A DNA stretch of 64,000 nt from Betaproteobacteria bacterium (GTDB taxonomy: Bacteria; Pseudomonadota; Gammaproteobacteria; Burkholderiales; Casimicrobiaceae). The notes under the pieces were generated by a model. The model searched no databases, had not been told where the DNA came from, and saw nothing but the letters and a program-made list of their open reading frames with translations. Position 1 is the first letter of the stretch. Every line of letters begins with the position of its first letter. The translations under genes were made by a program, and so were the position numbers. Location of the stretch: the NCBI GenBank assembly GCA_013298765.1, contig JAAFJA010000012.1, forward strand, positions 62,001 to 126,000, in the 5' to 3' direction. Shown here piece after piece: positions 47,410 through 56,112 of this stretch.

Positions 47410-49181
47410 CAGTTGCCCTCCCGCACGATGGCTGCAACCACTGCCTCTGCAGTTGGGCTTCCCGGAAGCGGTGCGTCAAACGGAATCTCAAATAGGCGAA
47501 GCGTTTGGCTCATTAGCTGCGCGAACACCGGAGCGGCGACTGTTCCGCCATAGAACTGCCCGGTGCTCGGTTCGTCGATCATCACGGCAACGACAAACCT
47601 TGGATTCGATACCGGCGCTAATCCCACAAATGACGAAACGTACTTCCCATCGGTATAGACGCCATTGTGAAGCTTCTTTGCAGTACCGGTTTTTCCGGCG
47701 ACGCGGTAGCCAGCGATTTGCGATTGCGGCGCGGTGCCATCGCGGTGGGTCGCGCGCTCCAGCATCGGCAGCAGAATGGATGCAGTTTCAGGGCTGAACA
47801 CGCGTGATTGTCGGCCGCTGCCGTTGTTCTTGAAAAGCGTAACGTCGGCAAGCTGACCTTTGTTTGCAAACGCGGTGTACGCACGCGCGAGTTGCACGAG
47901 ATTCACCGAGAGACCGTAGCCGTAGCTCATGGTCGCTTTTTCAATCGGTCGCCAAGTTTGCGGAGCACGTAGCCTACCGTGCGCCTCGCCGGGGAACCCG
48001 GTTTGTGGCGCGCGTCCGAAGCCAGCGCGTTGCAGATAGCGAGACATGAGTTCGTTGGGTAAGCGTTCCGCGATGCGCGATGTGCCTACATTGCTCGACT
48101 TCTGGACGATCTCCAGCACGCTTGCGTAGCCATTGCTGCCGATGGTGTGCGCATCACGAATCGTCGCCCCATTCGTGGTGTACTGCCCACCAGTCATTGC
48201 GATGCTTTCATTGGCGCGCAAGACGCCGGCGTCAATCGCTGCAGCAACAGTGAATGGCTTCATCGTAGAGCCAGGCTCAAATAAGTCTGCCAATGCGCGA
48301 TTGCGAAGCCCGCCGCTTGCGGCCGCGCTGCGATCAGTTGGGCTTGCAGTGGGGTAATTCACAAGTGCGAGCACTTCACCGCTTTGCGCATCAAGAACAA
48401 CGGCTGCACCGCCCTTCGCGCGATGTGTCTCGACTCCGCGTTTCAGCTCTCGAAACGCAATGTGCTGCACACGTGAATCGAGAGAGAGCTGGAGATCGCG
48501 GCCCTGTTGCGGCGCACGCAAACTACCGTGCTCTTCGACAACGCCGCCCCGGCGGTCAATCATCACCCGGCGCGCACCGTGTTTGCCAGCAAGCCAGTCG
48601 TTCTGCGCGAGTTCAAGCCCTTCTTGCCCAATATCGTCGACGTTGGTAATGCCGAGCACTTGGCCCATCACTTCTTGCGACGGATATTCGCGCTTGAATT
48701 CGTTTTGCAGCGATAGGCCAGCGATCTTCATCGCGCGAACGGCGTCTGCCTTTTCTACAGGAACGCTTCGCGCAAGATAGACAACATCGCGCTCAGAGCT
48801 GAGCTTGCGTTTGATGTCAGCGGGTTTCTGCCCCAGCACTTGCGCTAGTTGCGCGACTTGCTTATCGTCGATCTCAACTTGATCGGGGAATGCAAGCACG
48901 CCCCGCGCGGGCACGCTTGAGGCGAGCACTGCGCCTTCACGATCCAGAATCCGACCCCGATGCGCAGGTACTGTGACGTCGCGTAGGGTACGCGCCTCGC
49001 CTCGGCGCGTAAGATCGTCGTGCTGAATGATCTGCAGGTAAACGCCGCGACCCACAAGAATCGAGAACCCAGTCAACAGTCCGAATACGACGAGCTGAAC
49101 CCGCCAACCAGCAAAGCGCTCGGCGAACGAAACGTTGTTTGCGCCGCGAGTTTTTTTGATAGGGGTAGCAGTGCGGCTCAC
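47409..49181 (-). CDS. ftsI: septal peptidoglycan transpeptidase FtsI (PBP3)
   Basis: Encodes 590 residues, starting at a GTG that overlaps the ftsL stop in GTGA. One N-terminal membrane helix (about 28-52) anchors a periplasmic class B penicillin-binding protein. Catalytic motifs are 'FEPGSTMKPF' (SxxK), 'KSSNVGTS' (SxN) and 'GKTGTAKK' (KTG). The pedestal domain has 'RGRILDREGAVLASS'. FtsI cross-links septal peptidoglycan with FtsW. Confidence 0.97.
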   Translation of the reverse strand: MSRTATPIKKTRGANNVSFAERFAGWRVQLVVFGLLTGFSILVGRGVYLQIIQHDDLTRRGEARTLRDVTVPAHRGRILDREGAVLASSVPARGVLAFPDQVEIDDKQVAQLAQVLGQKPADIKRKLSSERDVVYLARSVPVEKADAVRAMKIAGLSLQNEFKREYPSQEVMGQVLGITNVDDIGQEGLELAQNDWLAGKHGARRVMIDRRGGVVEEHGSLRAPQQGRDLQLSLDSRVQHIAFRELKRGVETHRAKGGAAVVLDAQSGEVLALVNYPTASPTDRSAAASGGLRNRALADLFEPGSTMKPFTVAAAIDAGVLRANESIAMTGGQYTTNGATIRDAHTIGSNGYASVLEIVQKSSNVGTSRIAERLPNELMSRYLQRAGFGRAPQTGFPGEAHGRLRAPQTWRPIEKATMSYGYGLSVNLVQLARAYTAFANKGQLADVTLFKNNGSGRQSRVFSPETASILLPMLERATHRDGTAPQSQIAGYRVAGKTGTAKKLHNGVYTDGKYVSSFVGLAPVSNPRFVVAVMIDEPSTGQFYGGTVAAPVFAQLMSQTLRLFEIPFDAPLPGSPTAEAVVAAIVREGN

Positions 49182-49480
49182 GGCTTCACCCCAGTCTGCG
49201 CAGTTTGCGCCGCCTCAACTCGTAAATCTAGCAAGAGCGACTTCTGTGGGTCGGGTAACTCCATACCGATGACTTCACGCGCCGTGCTCTCGACGCGCGA
49301 TGGGGTGGACAGCCGCGACTGCGCGAGCGTTGCCTTGGTGCGCTCGTTTTCCAGCTGGTATGCAAGGTCTCGCTGTTTGTTGATTTCAGTGGTGAGTTGA
49401 CGAACGCGATACTGTGTACTGACCACCACGAAAGCGCTCACCCAGACAAGCGCAGCAACGAACAAGTTGACCTTCGTCAT
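49178..49480 (-). CDS. ftsL: cell division protein FtsL
   Basis: Encodes 100 residues: a membrane helix (about 4-22) followed by a leucine-zipper-like coiled coil ('VRQLTTEINKQRDLAYQLEN') and a short periplasmic tail ('AREVIGMELPDPQKSLLL'). It forms the FtsQLB complex. Size, topology and position between rsmH and ftsI identify it. It overlaps both neighbours by four bases. Confidence 0.9.
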   Translation of the reverse strand: MTKVNLFVAALVWVSAFVVVSTQYRVRQLTTEINKQRDLAYQLENERTKATLAQSRLSTPSRVESTAREVIGMELPDPQKSLLLDLRVEAAQTAQTGVKP

Positions 49481-50445
49481 GCTCGCGCCTCACTGCCGAC
49501 GAACGCCGCTTCAGTGCGCTCGGCGACGCGAAGGCGAGCGCTTCGCGAACGTGGATTCGCGCTGACCTCGGCTTGCGATGGCTCAACGTCTTTACCCACC
49601 ACTGAGAGCAGCGGCGCCGGCGCTTTGATAGCGCTGAGGGGCAGCCGCAACAAACGCGGATCAACGGCCCGCTTCCCCGATTCATCGCGCATCCAAAGCT
49701 TCACGATGCGATCTTCGAGCGAATGAAAGCTAATCACTGCGAGGCGTGCGGCGGGGTTGAGCAGCTCAAGCGACTGCGTCAGCGTCATTCTGAGCTCCTC
49801 CAGCTCACCATTGACGTGAATCCGAATAGCTTGGAAGGTTTTCGTGGCCGGATGCTGCTTGCCGCCCCGCGCTGGGACGGCTTTTTCGACAATCTGCGCA
49901 AGCTGTACGGTTCGCTCGAGTGGTTGCCGTTCGCGCGCCGTAACAATCGCTGTTGCAATCCGCGTAGCAAACCGCTCTTCACCGTAGTCATGAATTACAT
50001 CCGCAATCTCGCGAGCGCTCGCATGGGCGAGCCACTCCGCGGCCGAAAATCCGTTGGATTGATCCATCCGCATGTCGAGCGGGCCGTCGCGCATGAAGCT
50101 AAATCCGCGCTCGGCTTCGTCGAGCTGCGGGGAAGACACGCCGATGTCGAGCAGCAATCCATCGATGCGCGCGACGCCGACTTGTCGGAGTGCAGCCTTG
50201 AGCGCGCCGAAGTTACTGCGAACGAAGCGAAAGCGTTCGTCGGTGATGCTTTTGGCTTCGCGCTCCGCGCTCTCATCGCGATCAAGCGCAATGAGCTTTG
50301 AGCTTTTTGGCATCCGCGAAAGCAAGAGCCGCGAGTGCCCGCCGCGGCCAAACGTGCCGTCAACGAGCGTGACGTTTTCGCGCTCGGGCAGTAATGCGTC
50401 GCACGCCTCATGCAAGAGGACTGTTGTGTGAGTCGAGGATTGCAT
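49477..50445 (-). CDS. rsmH: 16S rRNA m4C1402 methyltransferase RsmH (MraW)
   Basis: Encodes 322 residues. Motif I is 'VDGTFGRGGHSRLLL'; other RsmH marks are 'LLLDIGVSSPQLDEAERGFS', 'GPLDMRMDQ' and 'ISFHSLEDRIVKLWM'. It methylates N4 of C1402 of 16S rRNA in the P site. It starts 10 bases after mraZ and overlaps ftsL. Confidence 0.97.
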   Translation of the reverse strand: MQSSTHTTVLLHEACDALLPERENVTLVDGTFGRGGHSRLLLSRMPKSSKLIALDRDESAEREAKSITDERFRFVRSNFGALKAALRQVGVARIDGLLLDIGVSSPQLDEAERGFSFMRDGPLDMRMDQSNGFSAAEWLAHASAREIADVIHDYGEERFATRIATAIVTARERQPLERTVQLAQIVEKAVPARGGKQHPATKTFQAIRIHVNGELEELRMTLTQSLELLNPAARLAVISFHSLEDRIVKLWMRDESGKRAVDPRLLRLPLSAIKAPAPLLSVVGKDVEPSQAEVSANPRSRSARLRVAERTEAAFVGSEARA

Positions 50446-50455
50446 CTAGGGCGAC

Positions 50456-50890
50456 TCATACCGAAAGTCCCGCGAGTTCCGCGGGAGGGTCTTCGCGCAT
50501 GGTGCGCTGCGCTAACTCGATTTGGGCTTGCCAACCGAGCTCACTCCAGAGCTCGAAGCGATCGCCCTGGCCGATCATCTGCACTTTGCGATCAAACTTT
50601 GCGTAGTCTCGCAGCTCGGGAGAAATCAACACCCGACCCGCGTTATCGATTTCAAGATCGCTGCGATAGCCAAGCCATAGCCGTTGCAGCGATTTGATTC
50701 GGGGATTGAGGTTTGGAAGCGAAGAAACACGCGCTTCGAAGGGCGTCCATGCATCGAGCGGGAATAGAAGCAAGCAACCGCTAGGGTCCGCAGTGATCAC
50801 GGCAGCACTCCCCAGCGCGTCACGATAACGCGTAGGAATAGCGAGACGCCCTTTGGCGTCAACGCTCAAGTGGGAAGCACCGGAGAACAT
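50456..50890 (-). CDS. mraZ: transcriptional regulator MraZ
   Basis: Encodes 144 residues with two AbrB-like halves, each holding the DxxxR motif: 'LSVDAKGRLAIPTRYRDAL' and 'EIDNAGRVLISPELRDYA'. MraZ represses its own dcw operon in E. coli by binding TGGGN repeats; such repeats lie directly upstream at 50902-50926. It is the first gene of the dcw cluster. Confidence 0.96.
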   Translation of the reverse strand: MFSGASHLSVDAKGRLAIPTRYRDALGSAAVITADPSGCLLLFPLDAWTPFEARVSSLPNLNPRIKSLQRLWLGYRSDLEIDNAGRVLISPELRDYAKFDRKVQMIGQGDRFELWSELGWQAQIELAQRTMREDPPAELAGLSV

Positions 50891-50901
50891 GCGGAAAATT
50901 A

Positions 50902-50926
50902 TCCCACTTTTTCCAATAAATCCCCA
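50902..50926 (-). promoter_or_regulatory. MraZ-binding repeats (three TGGGN-type units)
   Basis: Read on the minus strand: TGGGG-N5-TTGGA-N5-TGGGA, three units with five-base spacers. The middle unit departs at one core position. The last unit ends 11 bases before the mraZ ATG. This matches the known MraZ operator layout (TGGGN repeats at 10-base period). The divergent 50891-51434 gap otherwise holds AT-rich sequence and the element at 51121-51206. Confidence 0.75.
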
Positions 50927-51120
50927 CTTTTATTCACAAAATCACAAAAATCTCAGATTGATCTAATTTCCTTTGTATTTCAATAAGTTACAATGCCAAT
51001 TTGAAGTGAATTTTCACGAAAAAGCGCGTAGTCTTAATGAGTTATGCACAGCCGCTAAAGTAAGTATCGGAGTCGTGAAAATGCCGTGCAACACGGGATT
51101 TTTATTATCTTTCCCAGCTT

Positions 51121-51206
51121 CACCTTATTTAAATTGGGAGTAGCGCTTATTTCGTTTATTCTTGATTATCAAAGAAACGTAGGTTACGCCCTTTTTTAAA
51201 CTGGTT
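51121..51206. repeat. possible AT-core palindrome pair, divergent copy 4
   Basis: CACCTTATTTAAATTGGGAG (51121-51140) and a second AT-core unit at about 51187-51206 (CGCCCTTTTTTAAACTGG) lie about 46 bases apart in the mraZ-aroQ spacer. The spacing and ATTTAA-type cores fit the family seen at 25959 and 54280, but the GC arms are poorly kept. Confidence 0.35.
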
Positions 51207-51434
51207 TACGTCACGTTGGACAATAGCGCTCCGAGGTATCACACGACTTCACTGCCTACACTCCATACGTGTTTCGCGCAAGCGTTTCGTCGATGCCTCT
51301 CTCGCCAAGCGGAGCCTCAAAAGCCCTGGCCCGAAACAGTCGCCCTTTCCGTCCTTGTAATTCAGAGAAAGCGGATTGAGCCCGCATTTTTGATAGCGTT
51401 CGAGAATATTTGTTTTCCACTCGGAGATTGATTG

Positions 51435-51881
51435 ATGAATATCGTCATGCTGCATGGCGTTAACCACAACATGTTCGGCAAGCGCGATCCTGCGCAATAC
51501 GGAACGGTGACGCTCGACGAAATCAATCAAGCGCTGGAGGCACTCGGTCGTGAGCTTGGCGCTTCGGTCACTGCTTTTCAAACCAACCACGAAGGTGCGA
51601 TGGTTGAGCGCATTCATCAGGCCTTTGAAGAGGGCGCGGATGGCGTGCTCATCAATGCCGGCGCATGGACCCACTACAGCTACGCCATTCGTGATGCACT
51701 CGCGATCCTGACCTGCCCAATCGTCGAGCTGCACATGTCTAACATCCATGCACGCGAAGCGTTTCGGCATCAGTCGGTATTCGCCGAGATCGTGATAGGA
51801 CAAATTTGCGGATTCGGAAGCGATAGCTACACGCTCGCGCTTAGCGCCGTCGTTGCTGCGGCTCGTCGCGCCCACCCGTAA
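51435..51881 (+). CDS. aroQ: type II 3-dehydroquinate dehydratase AroQ (divergent)
   Basis: Encodes 148 residues. Type II dehydroquinase marks are the catalytic tyrosine in 'GKRDPAQYG', 'FQTNHEGAMVERIHQA', 'VLINAGAWTHYSYAIRDAL', and 'VELHMSNIHAREAFRHQS'. It removes water from 3-dehydroquinate in the shikimate pathway. The usual N-terminal NGPNLNLLG is here HGVNHNMFG, so this is a divergent member. It is divergent from mraZ; lemA follows after 95 bases. Confidence 0.88.
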   Translation: MNIVMLHGVNHNMFGKRDPAQYGTVTLDEINQALEALGRELGASVTAFQTNHEGAMVERIHQAFEEGADGVLINAGAWTHYSYAIRDALAILTCPIVELHMSNIHAREAFRHQSVFAEIVIGQICGFGSDSYTLALSAVVAAARRAHP

Positions 51882-51976
51882 ATCAGAACGTTACTTGCTT
51901 GATAAAGAAAACCAGCAAGCGCATATTCGCAATGTGTAAGACACCTGCTCGCCAGAGCAATTTTTAGGGAATAACT

Positions 51977-52600
51977 ATGAAACGATTGATTGCTGTTTTT
52001 CTTGCCGCACTTGCGATGTTCTCGCTCTCCGGCTGCGGCTATAACGACATGGCGCGTGGCGAAGAATCCATCAAAGCCGCGTGGGCTGAGGTAACCAACC
52101 AGTATCAGCGTCGCGCCGATCTCATCCCGAATCTGGTGAACACAGTCAAAGGTTTTGCCCAACAAGAGCAAGACGTGTTGACGCGCGTGGTGGAAGCTCG
52201 CTCGAAAGCAACTTCGATTCAGGTGTCCCCCGAAATGGTGAACGACCCTGAAGCGATGAAGCGTTTCGCTGCCGCGCAACGCGAAGTCGGCGGCGCGCTC
52301 GGCCGCTTGCTTGCCGTCGCAGAAAACTATCCGCAACTGAAGAGTGACGCACTGTTTCGTGATTTGACCGCGCAGCTCGAAGGCACAGAAAACCGGATCA
52401 CCGTCGCGCGCAATCGCTACATCAAAGAAATCCAAGGATTTAATAATTCCGTGGTCTCGTTCCCAAGCAATCTCACTGCGATGGTGTTCGGTTTCAAGAA
52501 GAAAGAGCAGTTCCAAGTTGAGAATGAAGCGGCTATTAAGCAAGCGCCAACCGTTGACTTCGGTAAGCCCGCAGCACCAGCGCCTGCGCCAAAGCAGTAA
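51977..52600 (+). CDS. lemA: LemA-family lipoprotein
   Basis: Encodes 207 residues. The signal peptide ends in the lipobox 'LSGC' (Cys20), unlike many LemA proteins, which keep an uncleaved anchor. The LemA core is 'YQRRADLIPNLVNTVKGFA', 'EQDVLTRVVEARSKA', 'LLAVAENYPQLKSD' and 'ARNRYIKEIQGFNN'. The C-terminus is Ala/Pro-rich. The molecular function of LemA is not settled. It is followed by two TPM-domain genes, a common lemA neighbourhood. Confidence 0.9.
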   Translation: MKRLIAVFLAALAMFSLSGCGYNDMARGEESIKAAWAEVTNQYQRRADLIPNLVNTVKGFAQQEQDVLTRVVEARSKATSIQVSPEMVNDPEAMKRFAAAQREVGGALGRLLAVAENYPQLKSDALFRDLTAQLEGTENRITVARNRYIKEIQGFNNSVVSFPSNLTAMVFGFKKKEQFQVENEAAIKQAPTVDFGKPAAPAPAPKQ

Positions 52601-52605
52601 GCAAT

Positions 52606-52630
52606 CCTTCTCCTGCGGCGCGGGAGAAGG
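52606..52630. repeat. short REP-like hairpin
   Basis: CCTTCTCC and GGAGAAGG flank a short GC loop (52606-52630). The following GCCGAAGGCGGATGAGG and a related CCGCCCTCACCC run near 52692 belong to a common proteobacterial intergenic repeat. It lies between lemA and the TPM gene and casts doubt on the gene's most upstream start. Confidence 0.45.
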
Positions 52631-52642
52631 CGCCGAAGGCGG

Positions 52643-53749
52643 ATGAGGTTGATAGCGTGCGACGCCATTCGCATCAGTTCGCATCAATCAGCCGCCCTCA
52701 CCCAAACCCTCTTCCGCGCTGCGTTGGGGGGGAACCTCTCTCTTGATCTGGATGCTCGATTGAACGCGGTCTCTCCAACACTAGCATTGCGACCACTGCG
52801 AGCGATTGCTACGTTCGCAACGTTCGCGCTCGCCTGCGCGCTCACACTCGCTCACGTGTACGCGCAAACCGCCGCTGACGGGCTTGCGACGATCCCTGAG
52901 CTGCGCAGCCGCGTCACCGACAACGCGCTGATTCTTGGCGCGGACGCAAAGCAACAGCTCGAACAGAAATTGGTTGCTTTCGAGCAAGCCACTGGCGGAC
53001 AACTCGCGGTGCTCACGGTGAAAACGACGCAACCCGAAACGATCGAACAGTATGCGTTTCGCGTGGCGACGACCTGGAAGCTCGGCGGCAAGGGTTCCGA
53101 CAAAGGCGCGCTCCTCGTGCTGGCGATGGACGATAAAAAAATTCGTATCGAAGTGGGCTACGGCTGGGAAGGCGCGCTGCCGGATGTCACCGCCAAGCGC
53201 ATCATTCGCGAAACCATTGCGCCGTTTTTCAAACAAAGCCAGTTTGCCCAAGGCATTGATGCAGCGATCGACAAAATTCAGCTCGCGGTGTCGGCCGACG
53301 TCAAAGCAGGCAGCAACACCGTCGATGAAAAAGGCCAATGGGCACAAAGCCACAACGCAACAACGAAAGACGCGACGTTTGAATCGTTGATGAGCATGGC
53401 GCCCGTGCTCCTTGGCGTGCTCGCGGTCACCTCGTTTATTTTTCCCGCGATCATTGTGGGTGGTCTCGCAGGCGCTGGCACGTTTTTCTTCACGGGCTCC
53501 GCCCCTGCGGCGGGCATCGCTGGATTCATAGCGTTGGTGTTGGCCGCCCTTCTGAAAGGCATCTTCGGATCCGTTGGCCGTCGCCCGCTGGGCGGTCGCC
53601 GCGTGCATCGTGATAGCGGCTGGTCAAGCGGCCCCTGGATGTCGTCAGGCAGCTCTTCGGGCGGTTGGTCTTCGTCGTCAAGCGATGGCGGCGGCTTTAG
53701 CGGCGGCGGCGGTGATTTTGGCGGCGGCGGCGCGTCGGGGGATTGGTAA
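52643..53749 (+). CDS. TPM-domain membrane protein (YgcG-like), Gly/Ser-rich tail
   Basis: Encodes up to 368 residues. The TPM (DUF477) domain is at about 80-225: 'VTDNALILGADAKQQLEQKL', 'GQLAVLTVKTTQPETIEQYA', 'KGALLVLAMDDKKIRIEVGY', 'WEGALPDVTAKRIIRE'. A helical hairpin (about 252-307) leads to a Gly/Ser-rich tail ending FGGGGASGDW. A signal peptide begins near residue 50, so a TTG at 52787 or 52760 may be the true start rather than the ATG at 52643, which lies in repeat sequence. It is in an operon with lemA and a second TPM gene. Confidence 0.82.
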   Translation: MRLIACDAIRISSHQSAALTQTLFRAALGGNLSLDLDARLNAVSPTLALRPLRAIATFATFALACALTLAHVYAQTAADGLATIPELRSRVTDNALILGADAKQQLEQKLVAFEQATGGQLAVLTVKTTQPETIEQYAFRVATTWKLGGKGSDKGALLVLAMDDKKIRIEVGYGWEGALPDVTAKRIIRETIAPFFKQSQFAQGIDAAIDKIQLAVSADVKAGSNTVDEKGQWAQSHNATTKDATFESLMSMAPVLLGVLAVTSFIFPAIIVGGLAGAGTFFFTGSAPAAGIAGFIALVLAALLKGIFGSVGRRPLGGRRVHRDSGWSSGPWMSSGSSSGGWSSSSSDGGGFSGGGGDFGGGGASGDW

Positions 53750-53751
53750 TC

Positions 53752-54255
53752 ATGGCTGAGCTGTCAAAAAGTCAACGCCTGTGGAAACATTTCACGACGA
53801 CGCGTCGCGTCGTCACTCGCGCGTTGCCCGATGAATCCATGGCGCTCGTCGAAAAATCGATTGGCATGGCAGAGCGCGGCTCAAGCGGGCAGGTTCGCCT
53901 CGTCGTTGAGTGCCACTGGCCGCTCCTGCACGTCGCTCAACAAAGCGCACGCAGCCGCGCGCTCGAATGGTTTTCGCATCTGCGCGTCTGGGATACGGAG
54001 CACAACAACGGCGTTTTGATCTATCTGCTTTTCGCCGAGCGCGATGTGGAAATCCTCGCGGATCGCGGGTTCAATGGCAAAGTGTCAGCGGCGCAATGGG
54101 AAGCTATTTGCCAGCTGATGGAATCGAATTTTCGCGAGGGACGTTTCGATAACGGCCTTGCCGAAGGCGTAGCAGCGATTGGCGATTTGCTTCGGCAACA
54201 TTTCCCAGCAGACATGGGCAAAAACGAGCAGCCTGATCGACCGCTGATCGTTTAA
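53752..54255 (+). CDS. second TPM-domain protein
   Basis: Encodes 167 residues without a signal peptide. The TPM pattern is 'SSGQVRLVVECHWPLLHV', 'NNGVLIYLLFAERDVEILAD' and 'VSAAQWEAICQLMESNFREG'. It starts 2 bases after the preceding stop, so the two are coupled. TPM domains bind divalent metals in some members, and one was described as a phosphatase; the role here is unknown. Together with LemA they probably form an envelope-associated complex. Confidence 0.82.
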   Translation: MAELSKSQRLWKHFTTTRRVVTRALPDESMALVEKSIGMAERGSSGQVRLVVECHWPLLHVAQQSARSRALEWFSHLRVWDTEHNNGVLIYLLFAERDVEILADRGFNGKVSAAQWEAICQLMESNFREGRFDNGLAEGVAAIGDLLRQHFPADMGKNEQPDRPLIV

Positions 54256-54279
54256 CCAAGACTTAGCTTTGGCATTCTT

Positions 54280-54363
54280 GCCCACATTAGATTGGGGCGG
54301 CGTATAAGATATCTTAGATATTGGTTTACCACGTTTTCGATTGCTAGCCCCAATTAAATAGGC
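54280..54363. repeat. paired AT-core palindrome element, copy 5
   Basis: GCCCACATTAGATTGGGGC (from 54280) and the inverted AGCCCCAATTAAATAGGC (54346-54363) lie about 45 bases apart between the TPM and lysS genes. The total length, spacing and half-sites match the element at 25959-26043. Confidence 0.6.
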
Positions 54364-54496
54364 CGTTCCACGTTTAGTTGTTTCTGAATATCGCCTGCGT
54401 GCACGGCGAAACGCGAACGCTGAGAAAATGGCAGGATTCACCCTTTTTATTCTCAAGCGCTATCTGGCATAGCGCGCTTTGTTTGCACTCAAAAAA

Positions 54497-56008
54497 ATGA
54501 ATCAAAACGTCGCCGCCGGAACTCCTCATCAAGACGAAAACCACATCATCGCCGAGCGCCGCGCAAAACTCGGCGCGTTGCGCGAGAAAGGCCAAGCCTT
54601 TCCAAACGATTTTCGTCGCAAGGATTTAGCAGGCGATCTCGCAGCGAAGTACGGCGACAAATCGAAAGAAGAACTCGACGCGCTGAACGTGGAGGCGACG
54701 ATTGCTGGCCGCATGCTCTTAAAGCGCGTGATGGGCAAAGCCTCGTTCGCGACCATTCAAGATATGAGCGGCCGCATTCAGCTCTACATCAACGACGAAG
54801 GCGTGGGCGTCGATACGCACGAAGCGTTTAAGCATTGGGACATGGGCGACATTCTGGGCGCAACGGGCACCGTGTTCAAAACGCAAAAGGGCGAGCTCTC
54901 GATCAAAGTGCGCGAGCTGCGCTTGCTGACCAAATCGCTGCGTCCGCTGCCAGAAAAATTTCACGGCCTCACCGATCAAGAGCAGAAATATCGTCAGCGC
55001 TATGTTGATTTGATCGTGAACGAACAATCGCGTCGCACCTTCGAAATTCGCTCAAAGATGATTTCGTTCATCCGCAATTTTTATGTCGAGCGCGGCTATC
55101 TTGAAGTGGAAACGCCGATGATGCACCCGATTCCCGGTGGCGCAGCGGCGAAGCCCTTCATCACGCATTACAACGCGCTCGATCAACAGATGTACATGCG
55201 CATCGCGCCCGAGCTTTACTTGAAGCGCCTCACCGTTGGCGGCTTTGAAAAAGTGTTCGAGATCAATCGCAACTATCGAAACGAGGGGCTTTCCACGCGC
55301 CACAACCCCGAGTTCACCATGCTCGAGTTCTACGAGGCGTATCAGGATTACAACTACCTGATGGATTTGACCGAAACGCTCCTGCGCGAATGCGCGCAAG
55401 CCGTGCTCGGCACGACCACGATCAAGTTCGGCGAACTCGATATCGATCTCGGCAAACCGTTTGATCGCTTAACGATGGCGCAAGCGATCATGAAGTACAA
55501 CCCGCAGTACACGGAAAGCCAGTTGAACGACATGGAATTCCTGCGTAACGCAGTCAAGCGCGCAGGCGAAGAAGTGCGCGCCACCGACGGCTTAGGCGTA
55601 TTGCAATTGAAACTCTTCGAAGCCAACACCGAAGAGAAGTTGATTCAACCGACCTTCATCATCGCGCACCCGACCGACGTCTCCCCGCTCGCCCGCGCGA
55701 ACGACGCGAACCCCGCAGTCACCGACCGCTTCGAACTCTTCATCACCGGCCGCGAAATCTGCAACGGCTTCAGCGAATTGAACGACCCCGAAGACCAAGC
55801 CGCCCGCTTCCAAGCGCAAAGCAAAGCCAAAGACGCCGGCGACGAAGAAGCCATGTTCTACGACGCGGACTACATCAAAGCGCTCGAATACGGTTTGCCA
55901 CCAACGGCAGGCGAAGGCATCGGGATTGATCGCTTAGCGATGCTCTTCACCGACTCGCCGACGATTCGGGATGTGATTTTGTTTCCGCAGCTCAGAAAAG
56001 AAGACTAG
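54497..56008 (+). CDS. lysS: lysyl-tRNA synthetase (class II)
   Basis: Encodes 503 residues. The N-terminal OB-fold tRNA-binding domain includes '[20 protein letters not shown]'. Class II motif 1 is in '[18 protein letters not shown]', motif 2 is '[20 protein letters not shown]', and motif 3 is '[20 protein letters not shown]'. It charges tRNA-Lys. The ATG at 54497 is chosen; the in-frame TTG at 54479 is unlikely. It stands alone between two hairpin-rich spacers. Confidence 0.96.
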   Translation: MNQNVAAGTPHQDENHIIAERRAKLGALREKGQAFPNDFRRKDLAGDLAAKYGDKSKEELDALNVEATIAGRMLLKRVMGKASFATIQDMSGRIQLYINDEGVGVDTHEAFKHWDMGDILGATGTVFKTQKGELSIKVRELRLLTKSLRPLPEKFHGLTDQEQKYRQRYVDLIVNEQSRRTFEIRSKMISFIRNFYVERGYLEVETPMMHPIPGGAAAKPFITHYNALDQQMYMRIAPELYLKRLTVGGFEKVFEINRNYRNEGLSTRHNPEFTMLEFYEAYQDYNYLMDLTETLLRECAQAVLGTTTIKFGELDIDLGKPFDRLTMAQAIMKYNPQYTESQLNDMEFLRNAVKRAGEEVRATDGLGVLQLKLFEANTEEKLIQPTFIIAHPTDVSPLARANDANPAVTDRFELFITGREICNGFSELNDPEDQAARFQAQSKAKDAGDEEAMFYDADYIKALEYGLPPTAGEGIGIDRLAMLFTDSPTIRDVILFPQLRKED

Positions 56009-56112
56009 CCTCAACTGGTTCGTGGTGACCTTGTCGAACCATGAACATACGACTTAGGTGAGTCGCCCGTATCGATTTGACCTTTCCATCGTGCGTTAGT
56101 GAACATCAGACT

